From contig SHNE01000045.1 of the NCBI GenBank assembly GCA_004295015.1, positions 1 through 64,000 of the forward strand: a DNA stretch of 64,000 bases, written 5' to 3'. Source of the stretch: Bacteroidota bacterium (GTDB lineage: Bacteria > Bacteroidota > Bacteroidia > AKYH767-A > 2013-40CM-41-45). A program made the position numbers and the translations under genes. Positions within the stretch are counted from its first letter, which is position 1. Every line of letters begins with the position of its first letter. This document shows, in pieces, positions 37,136 through 45,798 of the stretch. Under the pieces are notes generated by a model. The model made no database searches, was not told the DNA's origin, and was given only the letters and a program-made list of their open reading frames with translations.

Positions 37136-38080
37136 ATGACGATGGACAAGAAAAGAGAAAATTCAGACAGAAGAAAATTCCTAAAATTAGGATTGATTGC
37201 CGGTGGAGCTGCTATAGCTGGTGCTGTAATTAAAAACAATCTTTCAGGTAAAGAACTGAAAGAAGAGGCCGGTAAAAAAATAAAAGTACTGACCGCTGAG
37301 GGCAAACTTTTAGAAATTGATAGCTCTCAGGTTTATAGGCATCATGCAGAAGATCTTTTAACAGAGCATGAAGTGCGGGAAGGAATTGAAGGCAGAAAAT
37401 TTGTGATGGTCATTGATTTGGCTCGCTGTGCAAATCTTAGAAAATGTATTGAGGGTTGTCAGACATGTCATCATAAACAACCTCCGGTTGAGTGGATAAA
37501 AGTCAAAGAAATGCAAGAGTCAGAAGCAACTTCTCCATATTGGATGCCACAGCCGTGTTTTCATTGTGACAATCCACCATGTACAAAAGTTTGTCCGGTT
37601 GATGCAACATTCAAAAGACAGGATGGCATAGTTATGATCGATGACGAAAGGTGTATTGGCTGTAGATTTTGTATGGCTGCCTGTCCTTATAATGCCAGGT
37701 TATTCAATTGGGGAGATCACTGGGGTGAAACACCGGATATGTCTCTAAATATACATTATGATCATAATCCTGAAAGAGGCTACCCTGCAAAAACAGGAAC
37801 TGTTCAAAAATGTGATTTCTGTCCTGATATGTCAAGAAAAGGAGAATTACCGGATTGTGTTACCTATTGTCCGAATGGCGTGATTTATTTCGGTGATGCA
37901 AACGAAGATGTTGTTAGTAATGGGGACGAAACTGTTCGTCTTAGTGAACTACTCTCAAAAAAAGGAGGCTACCGCTATCTTGAAGAATTGGGGACTGAAC
38001 CCAGAGTATATTACCTGCCACCGACAAATCGAATGTTTTCTTTTGAAGAAGACAATGAAATTCATAATGCTCAAGAATAA
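37136..38080 (+). CDS. Tat-exported four-cluster [4Fe-4S] ferredoxin-type protein
   Basis: 314 aa. The N-terminus has a twin-arginine export signal (SDRRKFLKLGLIAGGAAIAG). Cysteine groups for several [4Fe-4S] clusters follow: CANLRKCIEGCQTC, CFHCDNPPCTKVCPVDATF, CIGCRFCMAACPYNARLF, and CDFCPDMSRKG with CVTYCPNG. This is the electron-transfer subunit type of DmsB, NrfC and HybA. Normally it partners a molybdopterin enzyme and an NrfD-like quinone protein, and neither is in the window. It may pass electrons to another envelope protein such as a copper redox enzyme. Next gene (DUF5676-like) follows by 30 bases with a strong ribosome binding site. Confidence 0.9.
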   Translation: MTMDKKRENSDRRKFLKLGLIAGGAAIAGAVIKNNLSGKELKEEAGKKIKVLTAEGKLLEIDSSQVYRHHAEDLLTEHEVREGIEGRKFVMVIDLARCANLRKCIEGCQTCHHKQPPVEWIKVKEMQESEATSPYWMPQPCFHCDNPPCTKVCPVDATFKRQDGIVMIDDERCIGCRFCMAACPYNARLFNWGDHWGETPDMSLNIHYDHNPERGYPAKTGTVQKCDFCPDMSRKGELPDCVTYCPNGVIYFGDANEDVVSNGDETVRLSELLSKKGGYRYLEELGTEPRVYYLPPTNRMFSFEEDNEIHNAQE

Positions 38081-38096
38081 ATTTAACCATTAAAAA

Positions 38097-38104
38097 AAGG
38101 AGGA
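38097..38104 (+). promoter_or_regulatory. Strong Shine-Dalgarno site
   Basis: AAGGAGGA lies six bases before the ATG at 38111. Full Shine-Dalgarno sequences are rare in Bacteroidota and in the rest of this window, so this gene may come from a different donor group. Confidence 0.65.
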
Positions 38105-38110
38105 ACTCAA

Positions 38111-38389
38111 ATGAATCGTATTCACGTAAAAAAACTTGGCCTGGCTTTTGGTTTAACCGGAACCCTACTCTATCTGGGTTGTATCACACTTATGCTTACT
38201 GTGGGTCATGATGGGACAGTCCGCTTCTTCAATAGTCTCTTACATGGTCTGGATGTTACTACTATTATTCGGATGAATGTACCTCTCTGGGAAGCAATTT
38301 TGGGCATCATCCAAACCTTTATTCTGGCATGGCTGGTTGGTGCTTGTATTGCAGGTTTTTATAATGCAAGTATTAAAAATAAAGTATAA
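38111..38389 (+). CDS. DUF5676-like small membrane protein, 92 aa
   Basis: 92 aa with two transmembrane helices: LGLAFGLTGTLLYLGCITLM and a second GIIQTFILAWLVGACIAGFY. Between them is a loop with FNSLLHGLDVTTIIR. This is the pattern of DUF5676, a family of small membrane proteins frequent in copper-resistance islands of many phyla. Its ATG follows a full Shine-Dalgarno sequence, unusual here. Partner and function are unknown; position suggests co-expression with the ferredoxin-type protein. Confidence 0.75.
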   Translation: MNRIHVKKLGLAFGLTGTLLYLGCITLMLTVGHDGTVRFFNSLLHGLDVTTIIRMNVPLWEAILGIIQTFILAWLVGACIAGFYNASIKNKV

Positions 38390-38495
38390 TTTTTATCAAC
38401 CATATTATTGGAGAATATCAAGTGTTTTTACAATATGATTTTACTTTTATCGGCTGAATAAACCATATAATAGAAACCTAATCAAATTATTCAAG

Positions 38496-39539
38496 ATGAG
38501 AAAAGTGAGAGTTGCAATAAATGGCTATGGAGTCATTGGAAAAAGAATAGCTGATGCTATTTCACTGCAAGAAGATATGGAGGTTTCCGGGATATCTGAT
38601 GTACTAAGTGATTGGCGTATTCAAGTTGCCATTTTAAAGGAATATTCGATTTATGCTGCAAATACAAATGCATTGTCGGAAATGAAACAAAACGGCATCA
38701 ATGTTCATGGCTTATTGGAAAATCTGATAGAAAACAGTGATATAATCATTGATTGTACACCAAAAATAATCTCAGCACAAAATGTACCCTTATACAGGGC
38801 AGTCGGAAAGAAATTTATCGTACAAGGGGGTGAAAAACATGAGCTAACAGGACATTCATTCAATTCAGAAACAAATTATCTATCCGCATTGAATTTAGAT
38901 AGTACGCGGGTCGTTTCCTGCAACACTACTTCAATATTAAGAGTTTTAGGGGCACTAAAAAAAAGTGGATTCCTGAAAAATGCAAGAGGTACTCTCCTAA
39001 GACGAGCAACAGATCCATGGGAAAGCCATATGTCCGGGATAATGAATACGCTGGTACCAGAACAAGACATTCCAAGCCATCAAGGACCCGATGCTAAAAG
39101 TGTGGACCCAGATTTAGATGTAATTACAGCAGCTGTCAAAGTACCTGAAACATTAAGCCACGTTCATTATTGGGTTGTAAGACTTACTAAAGAAATATCG
39201 AAGGAACAGATATTGCAAGCATTGACAACTAACTCAACACGTATAGCACTAATGAACTATACGGATGGACTGGTAGCAAACAATTCCATAAAAGAATTCT
39301 TAATGGATATTGGCAGAGATCGTGGGGACATGTATGAGGTTGCACTCTGGCAAGACATGCTAAAAGTCGTAAACGATGAATTGTTTTTTGCATACATCGT
39401 CGACAACCAAGCAATTGTTATTCCTGAAAATATTGATGCTATTCGAAGTCTTTGCAATACAGAGAATAATGCAATCAAGTCTATTCAAAAAACAAATAAC
39501 TCTCTTAATATTTCAAGGGACATATTCAAATTTCACTAG
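38496..39539 (+). CDS. Type II (archaeal-type) glyceraldehyde-3-phosphate dehydrogenase
   Basis: 347 aa. The NAD(P)-binding start VRVAINGYGVIGKRIADAI and the catalytic segment VSCNTTSILRVLGAL (Cys near residue 142) identify the type II GAPDH found in archaea, rather than the bacterial GapA, whose active site reads SCTTNC. It would convert glyceraldehyde-3-phosphate to 1,3-bisphosphoglycerate using NAD(P) and phosphate. It does not lie among glycolysis genes but between copper-associated genes. Copper is known to inhibit ordinary GapA, so a second, unrelated enzyme could keep glycolysis or gluconeogenesis running under copper stress; that purpose is inference. Confidence 0.85.
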   Translation: MRKVRVAINGYGVIGKRIADAISLQEDMEVSGISDVLSDWRIQVAILKEYSIYAANTNALSEMKQNGINVHGLLENLIENSDIIIDCTPKIISAQNVPLYRAVGKKFIVQGGEKHELTGHSFNSETNYLSALNLDSTRVVSCNTTSILRVLGALKKSGFLKNARGTLLRRATDPWESHMSGIMNTLVPEQDIPSHQGPDAKSVDPDLDVITAAVKVPETLSHVHYWVVRLTKEISKEQILQALTTNSTRIALMNYTDGLVANNSIKEFLMDIGRDRGDMYEVALWQDMLKVVNDELFFAYIVDNQAIVIPENIDAIRSLCNTENNAIKSIQKTNNSLNISRDIFKFH

Positions 39540-39597
39540 AGAAAGAATTATAACAAGTCGATTGAATAATATATTTCACAGTTAAAAACAATTCATC

Positions 39598-40083
39598 ATG
39601 AAAAAAATAGCAATAATTTTAATTGGAATGACCTTACTGTTAAGTCTTACGCAATGCGAAACTCCAATTTCAGATGTAGCACTTCGAAACTCAGAAACGC
39701 GAAGTAAACTTATTTCATCTCTTATTAACAACGAAGAGTATATGACTGAACTCATGGATTCAATGAAAAAGATTCATCCTGAAGAACTATTATCCAGTAT
39801 CAACATTATTATCAGCGAGAACCCTCATCTGCGAATGAAAATGGTTAATAATATGATGGAGGTGAGTGAGGAGGATAGCACTATGTGTGCTATGGTGATG
39901 GATAAAACCATGGAGATGTGCAATGCTGATGCCGGGAAATGTGAAATGATGTCCAATGCAATGAAAAATCATCAAGGGTCAATGGAATGCATGATGAATA
40001 ATATGAGTCAAAATAAAATGATGAACCACATTGGCGAACCAGAAAAACAGGGTAAACCTGAAGACCATTTGAAACATCATTGA
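39598..40083 (+). CDS. Met/Cys/His-rich lipoprotein
   Basis: 161 aa. Lipoprotein signal with LLLSLTQC as lipobox. The middle has short charged repeats (LLSSINIIISENPHLRMKMV) and the C-terminal half is packed with Met, Cys and His: CAMVMDKTMEMCNADAGKC, CMMNNMSQNKMMNHIG, ending HLKHH. Such Met/Cys-rich content is typical of Cu(I) or Ag(I) binding. It should be anchored in the envelope and may act as a copper sponge. No named family recognised. Confidence 0.7.
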   Translation: MKKIAIILIGMTLLLSLTQCETPISDVALRNSETRSKLISSLINNEEYMTELMDSMKKIHPEELLSSINIIISENPHLRMKMVNNMMEVSEEDSTMCAMVMDKTMEMCNADAGKCEMMSNAMKNHQGSMECMMNNMSQNKMMNHIGEPEKQGKPEDHLKHH

Positions 40084-40151
40084 GAATAAAGAATTACAAA
40101 TTTGAATTTAATATTAAATAATGTAATGTTTAACAATTAAAACTTCATGTC

Positions 40152-40376
40152 ATGATGTACGAAGGATATCACTTCTGGGGAATGCACCTTATATGGTGGT
40201 TCATTTGGGTAATCGCAATAATTTCAATTTTTGGCTGGTATGAACCCGTGCCGAAAAAGAAGATAAAAAGAGAGAGCCCACTCGATATTTTGCAAAGGCG
40301 TTTAGCGTCAGGCGAAATCACAAAAGAAGAATATGAAGAGCGAAGAAGTATCCTTGAGAGAGATGCTTTAAAGTAA
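40152..40376 (+). CDS. SHOCT-domain membrane protein, 74 aa
   Basis: 74 aa. One transmembrane helix (LIWWFIWVIAIISIFGWY) followed by a SHOCT domain: PLDILQRRLASGEITKEEYE. SHOCT segments are short oligomerisation helices at protein ends. The N-terminus has His and aromatic residues (GYHFWGMH). Small SHOCT proteins are recurrent in copper-resistance islands. Function unknown. Confidence 0.8.
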   Translation: MMYEGYHFWGMHLIWWFIWVIAIISIFGWYEPVPKKKIKRESPLDILQRRLASGEITKEEYEERRSILERDALK

Positions 40377-40429
40377 AAGAAAGGGTCCAAATAGTTTTAG
40401 AAGTTCATTCATTAATCTAAAAAAATTGA

Positions 40430-41074
40430 ATGATTAAGAATCTAATCATATTTTGGTTTAAGACACAATCAAACAATTATGCAAGAATTGAATTGATCAA
40501 GTATTTCAATAAAAAAGAAGTACGTGAAATACTCAAGTCATACTGGAAGGACTATCAACAGCTCAAGAAAGATGTGCCTTCAATGCCTACATTAGGAGGG
40601 TCTGTAATGGTAAATCTTGCAGCTATGTCTACTGCTTTTTACAATTCTCTTCTCAAGAAAAATAAAACAAAGGAAGAAGTTGCAAATATATTTTATTCTA
40701 TTGCTTGGAAAGTTTATAAAATAATGGGGCGAAATACTTGGTATCTGACAAGACTTAGTGGAAACAAAACCTACTCCAGATTAAAATGTGCAACAAATCT
40801 GTTTAGAACCTTTCCATTCAATAGCCCATCTTATTTGTGGGAAGATATTCAAACTACGAAAGAAACTGTAAGCTTCAATTGTATTCGCTGCCCTGTTGCC
40901 GAATATTTTAAAACTAAAGACTTATCGGAATTTTGTGTGCAAACATGGTGTGCACTAGACTTCCCCTTAGCGCAAATGTGGGAGTCCCAACTAGATAGAA
41001 ACAATACCATTGCTGGTGGGGCTGAAGAGTGCGACTTTAGGTGGAAGCCTAACACTCAAAATAAAGTGAAATGA
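40430..41074 (+). CDS. L-2-amino-thiazoline-4-carboxylate hydrolase-like protein
   Basis: 214 aa. The C-terminal half shows the pattern of the ATC-hydrolase family: SFNCIRCPVAEYFK, FCVQTWCALDFPLAQMWES, and TIAGGAEECDFRWKP. ATC hydrolases open a thiazoline ring on the way from ATC to L-cysteine, but relatives of unknown function are widespread. The CxxC, the CALD and the ECDF cysteines could bind metal. The protein is soluble. It lies among the copper-linked metabolic genes, upstream of the tight operon starting at 41130. Activity towards ATC is not certain. Confidence 0.7.
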   Translation: MIKNLIIFWFKTQSNNYARIELIKYFNKKEVREILKSYWKDYQQLKKDVPSMPTLGGSVMVNLAAMSTAFYNSLLKKNKTKEEVANIFYSIAWKVYKIMGRNTWYLTRLSGNKTYSRLKCATNLFRTFPFNSPSYLWEDIQTTKETVSFNCIRCPVAEYFKTKDLSEFCVQTWCALDFPLAQMWESQLDRNNTIAGGAEECDFRWKPNTQNKVK

Positions 41075-41129
41075 CGGAATAAAAATGAAGTTAACAGAAC
41101 TTTTCAAATCGCTGAAACAATAGATTATA

Positions 41130-41987
41130 ATGTCAAAGAAAAAAAACAAAAAAGTATCAATTACTAAAGCTTCAGGAGAATCAGTTGATTTTGATGATAG
41201 CAAACTGCAAGTTTCGCTTTCTCGTTCAGGAGCGGATAAAGAATCCATTAAAAAAATAATTTCTGAAGTTTCACAGAAGCTTTATGATGGTATGACTACC
41301 AAGGAAATATATAAATTGGCCTTTTCCATGCTCCGAAAACAATCTTATCCAACAGCTGCCCGATACAAATTGAAACAGGCAATTTATGAGCTTGGACCAA
41401 GTGGTTTTCCCTTTGAACATTATGTTTCTGAAGTTCTTAAGCAAGATGGATTTAAAACAAAGGTTGGCGTAATTGTCAAAGGTCACTGTGTAGACCACGA
41501 AGTTGATGTTATAGCTGAAAAGGGTGATGAACATTTCATGGTCGAATGTAAGTTTCATAGGGAACAAGGAAGAAACTGTGATGTAAAAATTCCGCTCTAT
41601 ATCCAATCCAGGTTTATAGATATCAAGAAATCATGGACAAATATCCCCGGGCATCAATTTAAATTTCATCAGGGCTGGATATTTACAAATACACGATTTA
41701 CGGCGGATGCAATTCAATATGCCACTTGTTCAGCATTGAAACTGGTCAGCTGGGATTATCCAAAGGATACTAGCCTTAGAGACCGTATTAATAAAAATGG
41801 ACTGCATCCTGTCACATGTTTAACAACATTGACTAAAATGGAAAAAAGTAAATTACTAGATAAAGGTAAAGTACTTTGTATGAATCTATGTGATCAACCA
41901 AAACTACTCGATTCTATTGGAATAGCCAAAATCAGGCAAAAGAAAATTCTTTTAGAGGCAAATGAAGTATGTAAATTAACTAAATAG
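41130..41987 (+). CDS. ATP-cone plus Mrr-like nuclease-domain protein
   Basis: 285 aa. Residues about 7-90 form an ATP-cone (VSITKASGESVDFDDSKLQV and TAARYKLKQAIYELGPSG), the nucleotide-sensing module of ribonucleotide reductases and NrdR. Residues about 95-200 form a PD-(D/E)XK domain: FPFEHYVSEVLKQDGF, VDHEVDVIAEKGD, HFMVECKFHREQG. An ATP/dATP-sensing module joined to a nuclease suggests cleavage under nucleotide control. It starts a compact run of six genes ending with the copper ATPase, with a gap of only six bases to the next gene. Confidence 0.8.
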   Translation: MSKKKNKKVSITKASGESVDFDDSKLQVSLSRSGADKESIKKIISEVSQKLYDGMTTKEIYKLAFSMLRKQSYPTAARYKLKQAIYELGPSGFPFEHYVSEVLKQDGFKTKVGVIVKGHCVDHEVDVIAEKGDEHFMVECKFHREQGRNCDVKIPLYIQSRFIDIKKSWTNIPGHQFKFHQGWIFTNTRFTADAIQYATCSALKLVSWDYPKDTSLRDRINKNGLHPVTCLTTLTKMEKSKLLDKGKVLCMNLCDQPKLLDSIGIAKIRQKKILLEANEVCKLTK

Positions 41988-41993
41988 TAGATC

Positions 41994-43412
41994 ATGAAAA
42001 AAGATAATAATATTAGTATCCATTTTTTAGGCGCAGCAGGAACTGTGACCGGATCAAAATACCTGATTGATACAGTTGAGAAAAAAATTCTAATTGACTG
42101 CGGATTATTCCAAGGCTTAAAGAAACTTCGATTGTTAAACTGGGATTATTTACCTGTGAAAGTTGAAGACATTGACCTTGTATTGCTCACGCATGGTCAC
42201 ATGGATCATACCGGCTACCTCCCACGTTTGCTAAAGCTGGGCTTTAAGGGTGAGATTTGGGGGACAAGCCCAACCTTGGATATTGCTGAAATTATCTTAC
42301 GTGATAGTGCAAAAATACAAGAAGAAGAAGCTGAAAGAGCCAATAAAGAGGGTTACTCGAAACACACACCGGCAAAGCCACTCTACACTTTAAAAGATGC
42401 AGAGAGAGCAATACAGCATTTCAAGGCAATTCCCGAAGGAGAATGGATTGATGCATATCCTAGAATCAGAATCAGGTTTCAGTATAGTGGTCATATTATA
42501 GGTGCTACCTTTATCGAATTGGACATACATGAAAAACGATTTGTTTTGTCGGGCGACATTGGAAGAAAGCAAGACCTTCTGATGCGTGCTCCAAAAAAGC
42601 CAGAAAAAGCAGACGTGCTTTTCATCGAAAGTACCTACGGAGATCGTCTCCATCCAAATGAAATTCTTGAAGAAAAACTAAGGGATATTGTTTTAGGTAC
42701 TGTAAGCAAAGGTGGTACCTTGATTATTCCAAGTTTCGCAGTCGAAAGAACTCAAACTCTAATGTATTTATTATGGCTTCTTCGTGAGAAGAATTCTATC
42801 CCGCTTATCCCAATGATAATGGATAGTCCAATGGGAGCAAACGTCCTGAAAGTATTTCACGATCATCGGGATTGGCATAAGCTACCAATAGAACAATGCA
42901 CAAAAATGTGTGATATTTTCAGAATCGTGAAAGATTTTAAAGAGACTTGGGAAGTTATAGATAATAAAAATCCCAAAATAGTAATAGCAGGAAGCGGGAT
43001 GATCAGCGGAGGTCGTGTTCTAACGTACCTTCAAAAGTATATAGACAAGGCGGAAACGGGCATCTTGCTTGCGGGTTACCAAGCTGAAGGAACAAGAGGA
43101 AGGAAATTATTAGAAGGAGCATCAGAACTGAAATTATATGGGAAATATTTCCCTGTAAAAGCCAGTATTTTCAACTTACAAGTGCTTTCAGCTCATGCCG
43201 ATCAGGCAGAATTGCTGGATTGGATGAGTGAGATAAAAAGCAAACCTGAAAATATTTTTATTATTCATGGTGAAGCTCAGGCTGCAGATACTTTCCGAGT
43301 CAAGATAAAAGATACATACGGCTGGAGTGCCAAAATACCGGAATTATACTCAATTGAAACCATTCCAATGAATATTGAAAATCAATCAAAAAATGGAACA
43401 TCAATCAAGTGA
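41994..43412 (+). CDS. Beta-CASP metallo-beta-lactamase-fold nuclease
   Basis: 472 aa. Shows the metallo-beta-lactamase motifs HGHMDHTGYLPRL, YSGHIIGATFIEL and LSGDIGRKQ, and beta-CASP motifs FIESTYGDRLH, LIIPSFAVERTQTLMYLL, SAHADQAELLDWM and IIHGEAQAAD. Family members are RNases related to archaeal and eukaryotic CPSF/Ysh1 and are found in many bacteria, so an RNA-cleaving role is likely. It ends 20 bases inside the start of the AMP phosphorylase gene, so both are translationally linked. Confidence 0.9.
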   Translation: MKKDNNISIHFLGAAGTVTGSKYLIDTVEKKILIDCGLFQGLKKLRLLNWDYLPVKVEDIDLVLLTHGHMDHTGYLPRLLKLGFKGEIWGTSPTLDIAEIILRDSAKIQEEEAERANKEGYSKHTPAKPLYTLKDAERAIQHFKAIPEGEWIDAYPRIRIRFQYSGHIIGATFIELDIHEKRFVLSGDIGRKQDLLMRAPKKPEKADVLFIESTYGDRLHPNEILEEKLRDIVLGTVSKGGTLIIPSFAVERTQTLMYLLWLLREKNSIPLIPMIMDSPMGANVLKVFHDHRDWHKLPIEQCTKMCDIFRIVKDFKETWEVIDNKNPKIVIAGSGMISGGRVLTYLQKYIDKAETGILLAGYQAEGTRGRKLLEGASELKLYGKYFPVKASIFNLQVLSAHADQAELLDWMSEIKSKPENIFIIHGEAQAADTFRVKIKDTYGWSAKIPELYSIETIPMNIENQSKNGTSIK

Positions 43413-44901
43413 ATTAATATTTAGAAGACTTGGGATACATTCGCAACAAGAACACTTCGTGTACATGCGTGAAGATTGTCATGTATGTAGTTCTGAAGGC
43501 TTTGAGGCTCTAACTCGTATCCGAGTAAATTACAAATCCAGGTCAATCATTGCCAGCCTAAACATCATTCGAACCGACATACTAAATCCGGGTGAAATAA
43601 GCTTGTCGGAAAGTGCTATTCATTCATTAGGAATAAGGGACGGGGAGACTCTACGAGTTTCGCATTTACACCCTATTCAATCTTTAAGTCATGTCCGTTC
43701 AAAAATTTACGGAAACAAATTTTCGGCCGATGAACTAGATGAAATTATAACGGACATCGTTGACGGAAACTATTCAAGCATTCACCTGTCTGCATTCATA
43801 ACAGCTTGTGCAGGACACCGGCTTGATACTAAAGAAATTATTTCTTTAACAAAAGCTATGATTTCTTCCGGGCAGCAAATACACTGGAACAAAGATATAA
43901 TTGTTGATAAACATTGTATTGGTGGATTACCCGGCAACCGAACAACGCCAATCGTGGTTTCTATTCTCACAGCCTTTGGACTTACGATGCCAAAAACTTC
44001 CTCCCGTGCCATTACATCACCTGCAGGCACAGCAGACACGATGGAAGTAATGACAAGGGTAACTTTGAATATGGATGAAATAAAAAAGGTCGTTGAACAA
44101 GAAAATGGTTGTATTGTTTGGGGGGGTACTGCACAACTGAGTCCAGCAGATGATATATTAATTAGAGTAGAAAAAGCATTGGATATTGATAGCGAAGGTC
44201 AGCTTATTGCATCAGTGCTTTCTAAAAAAGCTTCAGCAGGATCAAATCATGTCATCATTGATATGCCGATTGGTGAAACTGCAAAACTAAGAAGTATAGA
44301 CTCAGCTAATAAACTTAAGTCAGAAATTGAAAAAGTTGCCGATGTTGTAGGGCTAAAACTAAAAGTCTTGATTACTGACGGAACTCAACCTGTAGGGAAA
44401 GGAATTGGTCCGGTACTGGAAGCAAGGGATATACTTTCAGTATTACGAAATGAAAAAACTGCACCACAAGATTTGAAAGAACGAAGTTTGATGTTATCAG
44501 CTGAATTGCTTGAGCTTTCAGGGAAAGTGGCTGTTGGGCTTGGAATGACACAAGCTAAATTAATTCTTGAGTCCGGTAAGGCATACCAAAAATTTGTGGC
44601 CATTTGTGAAGCACAAGGCGAGTTTAAAGAACCCCAAATCAAAGGACATAAACGAGTAATATCTGCAGGAAACTCTGGTAAAGTAATACGCATTGACAAT
44701 AGGAAACTTGCAAAAGTTGCAAAACTGGCCGGAGCACCATTTAATAAAAATTCCGGAATCGATTTTTTTTCACCAATAGGTAAAGATGTAATGAAAGGAC
44801 AAGCACTTTACGAAATCTATGCAGAATCAAAAGGTTCATTGGAATATGCACTCGAATACTTGCATTCACAACAAGACATCTTAACAATTCAAAATCATTA
44901 A
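43393..44901 (+). CDS. AMP phosphorylase (thymidine phosphorylase superfamily)
   Basis: 502 aa from the ATG at 43393, chosen because it fits the family start; an earlier ATG lies at 43375. The sequence shows the AMP-phosphorylase-type signatures DKHCIGGLPGNRTTPIVVS and KTSSRAITSPAGTADTMEVM, distinct from the KHSTGGVGD of bacterial thymidine phosphorylase, plus the N-terminal extra domain of archaeal enzymes. The reaction is AMP plus phosphate to adenine plus ribose-1,5-bisphosphate. In archaea this feeds R15P isomerase and RuBisCO; neither is in the window. The gene overlaps the nuclease gene by 20 bases and precedes the PRPP synthetase by three. Confidence 0.85.
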   Translation: MEHQSSELIFRRLGIHSQQEHFVYMREDCHVCSSEGFEALTRIRVNYKSRSIIASLNIIRTDILNPGEISLSESAIHSLGIRDGETLRVSHLHPIQSLSHVRSKIYGNKFSADELDEIITDIVDGNYSSIHLSAFITACAGHRLDTKEIISLTKAMISSGQQIHWNKDIIVDKHCIGGLPGNRTTPIVVSILTAFGLTMPKTSSRAITSPAGTADTMEVMTRVTLNMDEIKKVVEQENGCIVWGGTAQLSPADDILIRVEKALDIDSEGQLIASVLSKKASAGSNHVIIDMPIGETAKLRSIDSANKLKSEIEKVADVVGLKLKVLITDGTQPVGKGIGPVLEARDILSVLRNEKTAPQDLKERSLMLSAELLELSGKVAVGLGMTQAKLILESGKAYQKFVAICEAQGEFKEPQIKGHKRVISAGNSGKVIRIDNRKLAKVAKLAGAPFNKNSGIDFFSPIGKDVMKGQALYEIYAESKGSLEYALEYLHSQQDILTIQNH

Positions 44902-44904
44902 TGA

Positions 44905-45798
44905 ATGAAAACTATACTTTTCGCATTACCAGGTAATGAAAAACTCACCGATACACTTACAAAGCATCTCAATGCAGAACGAGGTGAATCAACTATACGT
45001 AATTTTCCGGATGGGGAAAGTTATATTCAGATCCGCTCAGAAGTAAAAAACAAAAGAGTTGTTCTTGTTTGTACCTTAAACGACCCAGACACTAAATTTT
45101 TGCCTCTATATTTTTTTTCAAAAACAGCAAAAGATCTAGGTGCTGACTGTACATGCCTAATTGCACCTTACCTGGCCTATATGAGACAGGACAAACGGTT
45201 TCAACCTGGCGAGGCAATTACATCAAAATATTTCGGAGAATTAATTTCACATTTTTCTGAAACTCTTGTGACAGTAGACCCCCATTTACATAGAAGAAGT
45301 AACTTGACTGAAATATATAGTATCCCTTCTCAAGTCGTCCATGCTGCAGACCATATATCTAATTGGATTAATCAACACGTACACAATCCTGTCTTAGTTG
45401 GACCAGACAGTGAAAGTGAACAATGGGTTTCAGAGGTAGCTAAAAATGCTATGGCTCCATTTATTGTACTCCAAAAAATAAGACATGGCGATAAGGATGT
45501 AGAAGTCTCCATACCACAAGTTCAAGAGTTTAAAAATTGCACTCCTGTTTTGGTTGATGATATTATCTCTACGGCAAGAACTATGATAGAAACAGTAAGA
45601 CATTTGAATAGTTTAAAAATGAAAGCTCCAATTTGCATTGGTGTACACGCTGTATTCTCAGGCAATGCCTATAAAGAACTGTCTAACTCAGGCGTGAAAG
45701 ATATTATTACTTGTAATACTATTCCACATGAAAGTAACCAAATTGACATTAGTAACTTATTACTAGAAGGTTATAATAACCATTGGAATGAAAAATAG
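44905..45798 (+). CDS. Short, archaeal-like ribose-phosphate pyrophosphokinase
   Basis: 297 aa. Makes PRPP from ribose-5-phosphate and ATP, releasing AMP. Landmarks are NFPDGESYIQIRSEVKNKRV near the N-terminus, the ATP/catalytic YLAYMRQDKRFQPGEAITSK, VTVDPHLHR, VGPDSESEQWV, and the PRPP loop VLVDDIISTARTMIE. It is shorter than the housekeeping bacterial enzyme (about 310-320 aa) and looks like the archaeal/class III-like group. It starts three bases after the AMP phosphorylase and overlaps the next gene by 11. Its product AMP is the substrate of the enzyme encoded just before it. Confidence 0.88.
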   Translation: MKTILFALPGNEKLTDTLTKHLNAERGESTIRNFPDGESYIQIRSEVKNKRVVLVCTLNDPDTKFLPLYFFSKTAKDLGADCTCLIAPYLAYMRQDKRFQPGEAITSKYFGELISHFSETLVTVDPHLHRRSNLTEIYSIPSQVVHAADHISNWINQHVHNPVLVGPDSESEQWVSEVAKNAMAPFIVLQKIRHGDKDVEVSIPQVQEFKNCTPVLVDDIISTARTMIETVRHLNSLKMKAPICIGVHAVFSGNAYKELSNSGVKDIITCNTIPHESNQIDISNLLLEGYNNHWNEK

